Below, one piece after another: positions 1 through 11,098 of a stretch of DNA of 64,000 nt; positions within the stretch are counted from its first letter, which is position 1, and the number at the start of each line of letters is the position of its first letter. The position numbers were made by a program, and so were the translations under genes. Below the pieces are notes generated by a model. That model saw nothing but the letters and a program-made list of their open reading frames with translations, was not told where the DNA came from and did no database searches. Origin of the DNA: Apostichopus japonicus (taxonomy: Eukaryota > Echinodermata > Holothuroidea > Aspidochirotida > Stichopodidae); NCBI RefSeq assembly GCF_037975245.1, contig NC_092581.1:11433303-11497302 (forward strand), given 5' to 3'.

Positions 1-1562
1 CAATGACCAGACTTGTTTTACTCGTGTAGATAGCCGTTATTAGACCGATGACGTCATCGTTCATTATCGCAACTTATGATGCAAGCTACATTCGATTGAT
101 TTCAGACTATACGTATTTCACCATGACGACAGAACCGTTTGCAGACGCTTGTCGCACATACAACATGACAACATTATTCAGTTGCTGGTTCCATAGGCAC
201 ACGAATACAATAAGACAAAACGGAACTACGGGGGGGGGGGGGAGGGGCTTAACGCTTTAAATCAAGACGCGTATATACTGTTAATATATTTGATATCATG
301 TGATCAGGATATGCGCTATTATAATTACGAAAATTATACGGTATGATATGAGGGCGTGGTGACCTTTATGCAGTGTCTGTAATGTAGTTCCTTGATTCAT
401 TGATGACCACCAAAGGAACCAACGCATGAATCCCTGGATATAGTGAAGAGTTCATAAGTGCCATATATGAATGAATCAATTCTGGAAATAAAGCAATAGC
501 CTATGGTTGGCATTTTCAAAGTTTGGTATAACAAAGCTGCCTATACTATAGCACAATGGATAAGTGCTCTCAATTAATCTTAGAAACACTCATTGTTAAA
601 AGCGAATTTCATAACCACAATATTAAAATCTAGTCTGATCTAATAATGTGTGATTTTTTGTCTTCAAAACTAACAAATTGTAAAGCTGACATCTCCTAAG
701 CTTGTTCTTATTTTAACAACTCTGGTTTAGTTGTAAAATGATCTTTTAAAGTAGATTCGAAAGTAAAAATGAAGTCATGTTGTTCCTGATTCACGCATTT
801 CTCCCAAGTTTGCTAATGATGCCATTATAGTGCATTCAAAAGTCCTCCATTAACCCTATACCCCATAACCCACCCTTACCATTTAAGTCAGGCAATGAGA
901 CAAATTCAAAATGGCGTGCTAATGAACGTTTCACTCTTACATAAAATCCGCTAGTTTGGTTGGTGACTCCAATACTCGCAGTTGCCGCTGTCAATGAAAC
1001 AGAATTTTATCTCATATTTCACACAAACAGAGTTAAATCTCTTTTTTCTGAGATTTTTTTTTTTTTGGGGGGGGTGGGGGGCATTTGTCTAAAGAAAGGT
1101 ACTGATCCCTTAGCTTACTATTTTTGAAAACAGACTTAAAAGACGTTCGCTCCTCTTTGATTTTCTTTATATATATATTTTTTTCGAAATGTCATCTCGT
1201 TGTATATGTTATGAAATCCATCACATACGCGTAATCACTGAAAGCAATCTTCTAAGTATGCACTTTAAGTAATACAACGTAGACATTTTTTTTTTTTTTT
1301 TAAGGCGTCAAAACTCATGACAAATGTTCTACGGTGTCTTTTAAATCCTCAAATTTTAAGCATAATTCCAAATTAAATAAAATGAGCGAAGCATAAAAAA
1401 AAATTAAAAAGAGAGAGAGAGCAGAAGAAGATATCAAACAGGACAAAAAAAGAGAAGAAATTTAATTTTACTGCGAGCTACAGTAAGTTAAGAGAACCTA
1501 CATGACGTTTCTTTTATAGCAAGGTCGTTCCCAAAGAGATTAACGAATCTCAAATTTTGTCT
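1..1562. other. Non-coding stretch upstream of the SLC16 exons
   Basis: I see no supportable coding exon here. It holds homopolymer runs (G run near 230-243, T/G run near 1055-1080, T run near 1287-1300) and a GA-rich patch near 1410-1430. The short open frame at 48-260 has no family resemblance and ends in a G-run. The missing 5' exons of the SLC16 gene are probably further upstream, outside the window, so this is likely intron of that gene. Confidence 0.5.
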
Positions 1563-1570
1563 GTCTATAC

Positions 1571-1936
1571 CAGGGGTTCCCTAACTGTCGTGCATGAACC
1601 CCCAGGGGGTGCGTGAGTCCATCCCAGGGGCTTCGTGAGACGTTTCTGCAAGTCAAAATTAGAGTACTTTTAGTTGAACTATAATCTGATATATCATCAT
1701 ATTTTAGTAATGTATAAAAGTCGTACCTATCGACAAACTCTTTTCGCGTTCCATACGCATATGTTGCCATAGTAGTACCGTACCGTGCATGTGATACTTC
1801 ATCTTTTACGAAGCACTGTTATGCGTGTTATAGTATAATAATGACTCAGATCGTGTCTCAAAAAGTTGCCGGGGGTTCGAGGACAACTCTGACATCCACA
1901 GGGGGTTCGTGGGGGGATAAAGTTAGGGAAACCCTG
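1571..1936. mobile_element. hAT-like MITE, family 1 copy a (366 bp)
   Basis: The element starts CAGGGGTTCCCTAACT and ends with the near-inverse AGTTAGGGAAACCCTG. It is flanked on both sides by the identical octamer GTCTATAC (1563-1570 and 1937-1944). An 8-bp target duplication with CAG-type ends is the hAT signature. No transposase frame is present, so it is non-autonomous. A second copy in the opposite orientation is at 51862-52155. Confidence 0.85.
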
Positions 1937-2094
1937 GTCTATACCCCTTTTTTCTTTTCATTTTAAATTCTGTCGAGTCTATAGCTTTCATCTGTAAAGA
2001 TTTGCTTTTCTTGTTGTGATTTATGTTTTCTCGCTTCGTATAGATGCGAAAAATCTTTAATTTTTATTGTTTTCTTTTTTGGTCTTTTTTGCAG

Positions 2095-2461
2095 GTGAAC
2101 CATATTAATGACGTATTTCCCGCCGCTGACGCCCCTATCGCCATCGCATGTCTCGGCGCTACTTCGGGCATCGGTCGGTTAATATCCGGGCCCCTTTCGG
2201 ACCACCCTCGGGTGAATGGTGTCTTTATACAACAGCTGGCTTTCTTAATGATTGGAGTCTGTACCACTTTACTTCCTATATGTGTGCATTTCCCGGCTCT
2301 TCTGGTCAATGTATCATTGATGGGTATCTTCGACGGCTTCTTCGTCTGTATGATGGGCCCGGTGGCTTTTGACCTCGTGGGCCCTCGCAAGGCTTCTCAG
2401 GCCCTCGGGTTTGTTCTAGGGTCCATGTCTATTCCAATGACTGTCGGACCACCTGTCGCCG
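2095..2461 (+). CDS. SLC16 penultimate coding exon (TM7/8 to TM11)
   Basis: The exon is 367 nt and begins in phase 0 (V-N-H-I-N-D). It encodes the C-terminal MFS half up to the GPPVAG turn. The acceptor is TTTTTTGCAG and the donor is G/GTAAGT. An in-frame ATG at 2044 lies in the acceptor's pyrimidine tract and is not a start. Confidence 0.9.
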
Positions 2462-5400
2462 GTAAGTTAGACTGCCTTTTGAAAAAACAATTAAGCAGAT
2501 GGGCAAGATATGTGTCCACGTAGAACTGGTATACAGCCATTCCTTCACAAAAATAATACTCCGGCATTTCGTTAAATATGAAATGTTATACAATACAGAA
2601 GTTTAGAGTGAAGTCAATTATAGCTGAAGCAACGGGTCTGGTGGGGCGGGTCGAGTTGTGGGGGGGGGGTGGAGGAAAGACGGAATACCACATATAAAGC
2701 GAGCCAAACTCAACGGTTAATAATACCGTGGTATCTCATCATCGTGTGCACTAAGTACTATTCACTGACCCTATCATGGCAGGCCATTTGTGTCTGACAT
2801 AGATCAGTTTACGTGTGTATGGTTTCCATGGGCGTAGAACCCGTGGGTGGACGGGGGACATGTCCTCCCACTTTTTGAGCTGTGGGGTACGTAACACAAA
2901 ATATCTTCACCCCCATCCCCACACTTTTTAGGCCACTATAATGAATAAGTAACCATCATGAAAATCCATCACGCGTGAGAAGAAAATTTGAAGTCGGAAT
3001 ATTCATTACTGGCAAGGGCGGCGGAACCGGGGGGGCACAGGGGCACGTGCCCCCCCCCCACTTTTCCTCAGGGTTAAAAATGTGCCCTTTTTCTACATAA
3101 AAATTGAGGTGTCTCAAGTTAGCAACAGGCCAGGGAACCAGAATGAACACTCGGGAAGGGCCGTTTCCGGCCATCTGAGGGGTTTGTAAAACCAAAATTT
3201 TCTTGTACGCTCCGCGCCAACCGATGGTGGCGCTCCGCTCAGAATGTCGTGCATACAACTTTGGATATTGCATTGCTAGTATGCATTTTTTCCATGAAAA
3301 GGGGGGGGGGGGGGGCGTTGATGGAGTGATGTCCATACGCGAAAAAGATAATACAATAAGAGTTATAAAGGTTACTAAATATAAGACTATCAGTCCAATT
3401 GAATTTCTGCAAAGTGCCCTTTGATGTCGGTGCCCCCCCCCCAGATTAAAAGTGCTTCCGCCGCCCTTGATTACTGGCAAATATCGTCCAATGTCTCACG
3501 AATACTGCTGATGATGCGACAGAGGCTGTTCATGATGACAGTCATTAGAATAAATCGATTTTACTATATTCTGGATATCCGGGTATTGCAAAACAGCGAC
3601 GAATGTGTTGTAGTATGACGTCATTCTGCTTCTCATGTGACGTCATCTTCAATTGATCCGACTGTTTCGTCCCCTCCCCCTCCCCCCCCCCCCTTATTCA
3701 ACCTCGGAAGAAGCTATCCACGCCCATGATGGTGTCGAAACTATAATGACGTCGTAGGTATTAGGAATCTGTCATGTGCAACCTCTGGAAGAGATGTCGA
3801 AGAATAATGCGAAGAAAAACAACAACATCAGAAAGTACACAAATTTCACCCGCTCCGTCACCCCCCCCCCCCCCCAAATCCACCTTTTCCCATTGCAGAC
3901 TACATAGCGCAAAATACCATGTTGTTATAGGCAACAATGTGCAGAGTCTGTATTTTAATTCTGTAAAACTAGGACGACAGACAGAGAGTGTATCGCTAAT
4001 TATAAGGTGAAAAAATCTCCGGCTGTTTGGACGTTAAGTATGAACACATGATCATAATCTGATGTTTTTTGGTTCTTTCCCTTTTGTTAACGTGTTTTGC
4101 CACTTTTCATGAACAGCTTACTACAGCTGTTGACCTCAAGTCTTGGGAAATTATATAGCACAGTCACGCAATGATATGATAGACCAGTCATTTAAAGAAA
4201 CCTGTACATAAGGTAGTTAAAGAACCACTGTACCCTATATCATTATCCCAACCTAACCACATGAAAAATCAAAGTTATTTCAAGTGAACAAATCCACTTG
4301 ACCTTTTCCAGTGGTATGACTCTCGGAGAAATATTGATACGTCATCATATGTACAGGGACCTGTCTGGTCTTTCCAGTTAGCGTCTGTTCAGCGAAACAT
4401 AAATAATGAAATAAAATAAAAAGTTTATTAGGTCACGTTTAGGCCTACATTATCTGTGTCTGTTACCAAGGTATCGTACGTTCAATCATGTGAATCGTCT
4501 GGTAAACTCGATGATGACGTCACATCAGTTCAGGCATTATTATATTAATTTCAGATCATTGTCCTTTTCTCACATTCCAATAACAAAATACAGACAAAAC
4601 AGTCGGAATTAGAATCTTTTATCTCACGTGACACTCCTCGTTGATACGTGCACTCATACGAGTCCAATAAAATGAAAGGTTAGGAGTTTTTCGTTTACAG
4701 TTTTTAGCGATACATAAAGGGAATAAAACACACATACCCATACACACACACGCACATATATACATCCTGAAGAATTGCACGGTTCCTCTTTAAGTGTCAG
4801 GTATTATAGAAAAGGCACAGCGTGGAAATAAAGGGACTGAAGTTTCAAGCAGTTTCATACCGACCAAATAGTGACCCATGGTATGAAAGTATATACATAG
4901 TGCGCTGACCCGGTGGATGGGTCCCACGGAGTCTCCCTTCACAGCGGGATGTACCATTTTATGAAAAAGGAAAAGAGATAGATGAAGAGAAAACTCATAA
5001 TTTTATCAAAATTATCATAATTTGGGAGACTACAATGGAACACAATGCAAGGTGAAAGTATAACCACGTGACCAACTCCCCGACAAAAATAGATTCTGTG
5101 TGCATTCTGTACCACAACAAAATGTTGAAACGGCAGCTGTTAAAATCACATTTTTAAAAAAAAATTTATACACAACACGGCACTTTTTAAATACATTTTT
5201 CTTCATTTCGTAACAACAGCGCACATTCTAAACAACGAAAGGGAATGTTTTACTCCCCCCCCCCCCGCAACAAAAAAGAGGGGGTACAATTAAATTTCAA
5301 AAGGCGAACATTTGAGGTTTTCAGTCTTCACATGCATAGCTGAGTGGGGAAGGTGGGGGGAGGGGAGACTCATACGCCCCTGTGTAAAGAACTTCATTTC

Positions 5401-6205
5401 GTGACTCATTTGATGTATCATTGGGAACATTTGCACACTATAAAGTGACATTAGTGCATAATATAGTGCTTACATGAACGATTAACATTTTTTTATAAAA
5501 AAAACACCTGCTATTGGTTTGAAAATTTCCAACTCGAACAAATCCTTGTTAACAAGATTTAACCGAATAGCAAAAAGCATAAATATTCTGATTTATTCAT
5601 TTTCTATTCCAGGACTTATCTACGACTTTACCAAGTCGTACAACCTCGCGTTTTTCCTGTCGGGATTATCACCAATCATTGGGGCATCTTTCCTGATGCT
5701 TATTTATCGGATTCCCTCGGATCGGTCTCCGACAGTTCCCGAAGACGACGATGAAGAATACGAAGATATCGGTGACGTCTTTTACGAGGATAAGAAGGAA
5801 CCTGCAGGCAGGAAAAATTCAGATTACGGAAGATTGAAGAGGGAGCCCTCAGTCAGAAGGCCGTCCAGGAAAAGTACAGTGACATTTAGTGATGACCATC
5901 ACGTGACTGAAGAAACGTCACGATTGGTCGATACCGAGGACGGCTACGTGCCTCCTTGGAAACAGTACGCAATTGAGATGGTACATGAAGGTATGGGAAA
6001 GAAAAGACGCGGGAACGTGGAAGTGAAATCGAACGAACATACATCTCAAAATGGCGATATTCATCTCCACCAGACACATAATGGAGAAATGCATAATGGA
6101 GAGAAACCAATGAACGGTCACGTGACGTACCCTGATATTAGTGAAGCAGATAATCTATGTTGTGATGGTAACGATGAATCAGATGTGCAAGAATCTGTCG
6201 TTTGA
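2095..6205 (+). CDS. SLC16 (monocarboxylate transporter-like) gene, 3' part, two coding exons
   Basis: This is the C-terminal half of a 12-TM MFS transporter of the SLC16 family. Exon 2095-2461 follows a strong pyrimidine tract ending in CAG and closes at a GTAAGT donor. Exon 5613-6205 follows TTCTATTCCAG and ends at TGA 6203-6205. The split glycine codon joins in frame across the 3151-bp intron. The visible 319 residues contain GATSGIGRLISGPLSD, a DGFFV...GP(V)AFDLVGP segment and SMSIPMTVGPPVAG followed by LIYDFTKSYNLAFFLSG. These are typical of SLC16 TM8-12; by memory the MCT8/MCT10 branch (thyroid hormone, aromatic amino acids) is closest, but the substrate cannot be told. About 160 hydrophilic cytosolic residues follow, with an acidic run early on. 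The N-terminal half is outside the window. Confidence 0.9.
2462..5612 (+). other. SLC16 intron (3151 bp)
   Basis: It contains one MITE (3013-3469), several G/C homopolymers (near 2661, 3685, 3866, 5257) and CA repeats near 4730-4760. The short frames at 3421-3618, 3774-4010 and 5030-5224 show no family signal. I see no further exon. Confidence 0.7.
3013..3469. mobile_element. hAT-like MITE, family 2 copy a (457 bp)
   Basis: Inverted termini CAAGGGCGGCGGAA and TTCCGCCGCCCTTG are flanked by the direct octamer ATTACTGG (3005-3012 and 3470-3477). Its ends match the 19918-20552 element closely. Internally (3205-3239, inverted) it carries the GCGGAGCG-type motif also found in the 15.9, 22.9 and 44.4-44.8 kb elements. 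There is no transposase. Confidence 0.88.
5613..6205 (+). CDS. SLC16 terminal exon: last TM helix and cytosolic tail
   Basis: It encodes LIYDFTKSYNLAFFLSG, the last hydrophobic helix, then a long charged tail. The tail has an acidic segment (EDDDEEYEDIGDVFYEDKK), a basic Ser-rich segment (RRPSRKS) and a His/Asn-rich segment before the final VQESVV. Vertebrate MCT8/MCT10 tails are shorter, so this tail is long. It is low in hydrophobic residues and probably disordered. Confidence 0.9.
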
Positions 6206-6577
6206 CAAGATTCCGTCGGAAAGAGTCGTGGTTTCATGACGTCAGCATGTCAAACTGTATGTCTGACTGTGTGAACATTCCATTATAGAAGAGGGACAAA
6301 CATACAATACAAAACAGTAAAACTGTCCGTCTTTGTGAACATTCCATTATATAAAAGGGACAGTACTTATACTGCTTTAGTAGTAACTCTCTTGACTAAA
6401 GGGATAAAGAAAATGATATTTGTCACTGTCCTCTAGGTTTTTATGATATATATTCCTATGATATCATATATGTACATCTTTGGACAAGTTAACATCCAAC
6501 GGGAATTTTTAGTTGCCTCCAATGAAGCTAGAAAAAATATTGTTGAAAATATAGGGGAAAAAACATCGAGCAACATA

Positions 6578-6583
6578 AATAAA
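6578..6583 (+). promoter_or_regulatory. Candidate polyadenylation signal of the SLC16 gene
   Basis: AATAAA lies about 370 bp after the SLC16 stop codon. A second AATAAA is at 7137-7142. Either could be used; this is inferred from the hexamer alone. Confidence 0.35.
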
Positions 6584-7973
6584 TTATTTTCAAGACAGTC
6601 GCACAATTTAACGCAATGTATAGAAAATGGGCCTTTTAAATGAGAAGTTTGATAGGTGCGTTTCCAGATTATTAGGAACTAACGAGAGTTCCATAGATTT
6701 AGACATTATCAAGGGGGTGCTTATCGATTATGAGGACTTAAAGCAAGTCTTTGATGACGTAGGCTCCCCATGATCGACGACGACATGTGTGCTCTAGTTT
6801 GCAAAATTTGAAATTTGCATAACAATAGATAACATAAGTTACGGGTACTTCGGCAAATCATGTAGGTGATCCGTGACATGTTAAAGAAATATACAGTTGG
6901 TAACATTAGAACTTCAGAACAAAATTCTAACTGAGAATTGATAAATCCAATGGGGCGTCGAGTGCAAGGAAGTAAAACAACTAAACGGTTCTAAAAATTG
7001 TCACCCTTGTTTCTCACTTCCCCACTTTATGATAAAGCTACAACGTTTTGTTCTACCTTTTGGCATTATTGTATAGTTCTTCGTATATACAGCGTTCCTT
7101 AAAATAACTTGCACGTGAAAGGGAAATATATTTTACAATAAATATTTCTCATAATTTTGAACGACAAATGTCGTGGTGAAATGCAGCTGCGCAATTAATC
7201 AATGAGACAAAAGGAATATCTCATCATATCTGAAGTTTTAATCGATATGGAGAGAGTTGTTCAATTTATAAGCGACAAACAACTTCAGACGACTTTACTC
7301 AGTAAAGTCAACATATTGGATTAAAACATTTGGGCCTAAGCCCATGTCGAATTTCGTGCAAAACCCGGTGCGACAAGTATTTTGTTCCTGCCGAGTTAAC
7401 TTTTAAGCTGATTCATATGTGTTAGCATTTTCGCTTCAAGTTCTTTTTCTCGACAATTTTTAAAATCAAATTCTGAAATATTGCTGAATTGGTTCGCAGG
7501 TTGTTGAGAACGACGTAGGCGTGTTATGGTATAATTTTAATTGCTGGCCGCTCGTTCTGAATATTGTAAAGTTTACATTTGGCCTTTGTTTTATGCTTTT
7601 ACTTCCAATACTGCTTGCCTTTGCTGCCAAACGATGTCAAAACGATATCAAATATGAATTCTGAATTCACAGACATTTATTAACAACCAAAAATATCGAC
7701 CTAAAATATTCCTTTGCTTTCGCCGAAAAAAAAGTTCCTAAATCAACACGGTAGCGTACATTATATTCGTATGAAAGTATATATGTTCATTAAATATGTG
7801 TTGCCTGGATGTATGAACAGCCTTCCACTGTGGCTAGCATGAACGTAAGGAAAAGACCAAGTGTTCAGCCCATATGCCAGCTATACACCTTCAAAGAATG
7901 TAAATTATTAACTGAATTTAATATATTATGATAATATTATATATGATATGATACACACACACACACCCACATA

Positions 7974-7975
7974 TG

Positions 7976-8006
<31 letters not shown>

Positions 8007-8013
8007 TTATATA

Positions 8014-8109
<96 letters not shown>

Positions 8110-8110
8110 A
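7974..8110. repeat. AT dinucleotide microsatellite
   Basis: An almost pure (AT)n tract of about 130 bp. Ile-Tyr repeat frames here are artefacts of the repeat. Confidence 0.95.
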
Positions 8111-8505
8111 GACTAGACAACAATCTGATATATAAATAATTGTCACATATTTCTAAACTCACGATTTTCTGTCCCGTCCCGTATAACAATCGATTGAAAC
8201 ACCTCAGAATTTCGAGAGTGACCTTTGACTACAGTAAGCGACATATTTATCCACATGCAATAACTCAGTTTTTAATGACGAGTTTTGAATCTTCCCCGAG
8301 TGGCGTCTGATTGTATGTACAGTTATGTTAGAAATTTGTGCCTATTAAAGTGACAGGTGCAGGCAGGGGTGAACCTAGTGAAAAGACCCTTTGAGTCGCC
8401 GGGTAGAGTCGCATCCATTAATTTGAAATAAATAGATTGCACCTCGGAAGAGTTACCGGTACCTTGCAGTTTAGAGCGAGTACATAATAAAGTATATCTA
8501 TACCT

Positions 8506-8534
8506 ACAGTATGTTGTAAGTTACAACATACTGT
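8506..8534. repeat. 29-bp near-perfect palindrome
   Basis: Arms ACAGTATGTTGTAA and TTACAACATACTGT (14 bp each) are separated by a single G. Weaker outer pairing (CTATACC with GGTATA) extends the symmetry. It sits just before the AT tract at 8554. Confidence 0.8.
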
Positions 8535-8553
8535 AAGTTACCGTCTAGGTATA

Positions 8554-8627
<74 letters not shown>

Positions 8628-8655
8628 TATATATATATATGTATATATGTATATA

Positions 8656-8753
<98 letters not shown>

Positions 8754-8757
8754 AATA
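8554..8757. repeat. AT dinucleotide microsatellite
   Basis: About 200 bp of (AT)n with occasional G or C interruptions. Confidence 0.95.
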
Positions 8758-9500
8758 TAATCTCCCATACTAAATTTCGAGGAAACTGAAAACTGAATCA
8801 CAGCTATACACTGTGGCTTATATAGGTTATATTGATAAGGTGAATAATATCTTTCACCTTCATAATATCATAAGTAAAAATGCTTAGTTTTAAACGTGAG
8901 CTGAGTTATTAAATCATGAGAGATTAAAGGGCTTTCAATTCAGATAGATATATACATCTCATGATTTTATTGGTGCTAAAATACTTGCTAACTACATATT
9001 TTTTTTTGTAAATATATAGCTATTATTATATATACTTAGTAAAATACTTTAGTTTATGTTTATCCTATTCTTAAAGAAACAAAGCAAACGAACAACTGTT
9101 TTTTTTCCGTCAATTTTTAAGAATGTTCTTTATATTAGAATGTTCTTTATATTTCTTGAGTTTGTGTAAAACAAAAGCTTCTACCGAAGAGTGAGACTTG
9201 TTTACGTTTTCAATAAAGAAATAAAGACTGAGTATACCGTTGTAATACGTTCACACTACGTTATGTTTTAATGCGTACTACGAGGGAAGATATGTCAAGA
9301 TCCTACAAATTTAATTGAATGTTCTCAACCACTATCACATTCACACCAACATATACACGCAACCCCCCCCACGCCCACCCCCCCCCCACACACGCACCCA
9401 TACCTGGTTTCTATTATATTAGCTACAACCAACGACATTTCCCCTTTATTCTTATAACCCTTTGTCTGGAGAACCTGTGACTATTGTTCTCTATTGTTCG

Positions 9501-9544
9501 ACAACTGGTGACAGGAATTTCTTTTGTCCCATGTCACCAGTTGT
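9501..9544. repeat. Hairpin-forming inverted repeat
   Basis: ACAACTGGTGACA (9501-9513) and its exact complement TGTCACCAGTTGT (9532-9544) form a perfect 13-bp stem around an 18-nt loop. No coding context; the function is unknown. Confidence 0.75.
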
Positions 9545-10172
9545 GAGGCCTAGTCATGTATACGTACATACACACACACACATTGTTTGTAACTGTAAAA
9601 AGTGTATGACGCTAATTTGTATACAAAAATGATTTACACCTATATAGTTATATAAGTATATATAGCACAATCACAATACAAATATTATGAATTCCTTACT
9701 CCATTTGTCTCACCCCCTTGATAGGGATGGCAAATGTGGCCTTTTCTCTGATTCTAAATGGTAGATCAAATTGTGGAGAAGGAAATATAAAATAGGGTAC
9801 TTTTTTTTTAATCGCCAATACTCTAGCTCACACCATGTTTAGAGGGAGGGGCCTCTTGATGACATCACATTGAACTCAATGATAATACGTGTCTCTAATT
9901 TGACTGAACTTCCCGTCACATGGCTAGAACTCAATACATCATATTTAAAACCACAGGTGCACACAATCAATCAATAGCAAACCCAGTCGATCTTAGGTTC
10001 AAATTTAGTTGTATCGTAAACTATTCTATGTTTCAATCAATCAATCAATCCTGAAATGTATTAAAGGGCCAAAAACCAAGATAATTTTGCTTTAAGGCGC
10101 ATTGACACAAGACAGTGCAAAAGACACTTCAACGAATAAAAAAAAAAACACACAGCGAAAGTTACTGCTCAT

Positions 10173-10465
10173 AAACTGGAGCTTAGGAGGTTACGTGGTG
10201 ACTTGATTCAGGTTTTCAAGATTGTGTATGGTTTTGACAATTTATCCTTCACCGACTTTTCCATGTTTTCTAACAGTAGTTGTACCAGATGTCATTGTCT
10301 TACACTCCAAAAGTCACAAAGTAGGATTAATATTCGGCATGACTTTTTTCTAATAGGGTTGTGAATGAGTGGAACGGTTTGCCTGAGAAAGTTGTACTTG
10401 CAAGTAGTGTGAATGGGTATAAGAATGCTTTGGACAAGCACTTTAAGCATTGTAATCGGGTCTAA
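10173..10465 (+). mobile_element. LINE 3' fragment (CR1/Jockey-type RT C-terminus), frameshifted
   Basis: The translation reads KLELRRLRGDLIQVFKIVYG then, after a one-base shift near 10350, NRVVNEWNGLPEKVVLASSV and a stop at 10463-10465. R-LRGDLI-FKI followed by RVVN-WN-LP--VV-A-SVN is the usual C-terminal end of CR1/Jockey-superfamily LINE polymerases. The 3' end is followed by a short ACTAA-type tail near 10546-10560. It is 5'-truncated and dead. Confidence 0.85.
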
Positions 10466-10790
10466 GTGTTTGTGTCTTCAGTTTCTTCTCTCTCCTATAG
10501 GGTCCTTGATAAGGACTTGAGTGTCCCTCCTGATCCTCTTTTCCTACTAAACTAAACTAAGTTCCAAAAGATGTTATTTGAGCAGCTTCTTGAAGATACC
10601 AATAGATCCAGCACCTCTGATGCGGCAGATTCCAAATACGAAGGTGGAACGGTTTTTTTGTGTTCAATGAAGGAACGTAATGCTGAGGTTGTCGAGCAAA
10701 GTAATTTCTTTTAATCCGGGAATGTACGACTTATAAGAGGCAAAAGAACACGGGGTGCATGCATGCCTCACATACAATAACTGAATTGAA

Positions 10791-11098
10791 ATGACATTTT
10801 ACTTTAGTAAAATATATGACCTATGTTACTTAAGTGAAATACAATTCCACTCAAGTTTAATTCCATTCCATTCCAGTGGAATTCCATTTAACTTCAGTAA
10901 AATGCCAGTAAAATTCAAGTTTACTAAAGTAGAATTGAATTTCACTTTTGTAAAATTGGACCCACCTTGGCCTTTATTTTACTTAAGTAGAATTGTTTCT
11001 ACTTAAGAAAAAAACAATTCTACAAAAGTGAAATTCAATATCACTTAAGCAGAATTGAATTTCACTTAAGTAGAATGTAATTAATTTTAGTAATATTA
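10791..11098. repeat. Cluster of degenerate CTTAAGTAGAATT-like motifs in both orientations
   Basis: About 300 bp is built from imperfect 12-16 bp versions of ACTTAAGTAGAATT and its complement AATTCTACTTAAGT, spaced irregularly. Adjacent opposite units create local palindromes (for example around 10979-11025). It is neither a clean tandem repeat nor a recognised transposon. Confidence 0.6.

Noticed and set aside
8007-8801. Ile-Tyr repeat open frames over the AT tracts (also at 16988-17293, 34873-35160 and 38088-38481)
   Set aside because: They are translations of (AT)n microsatellites with no other coding feature.
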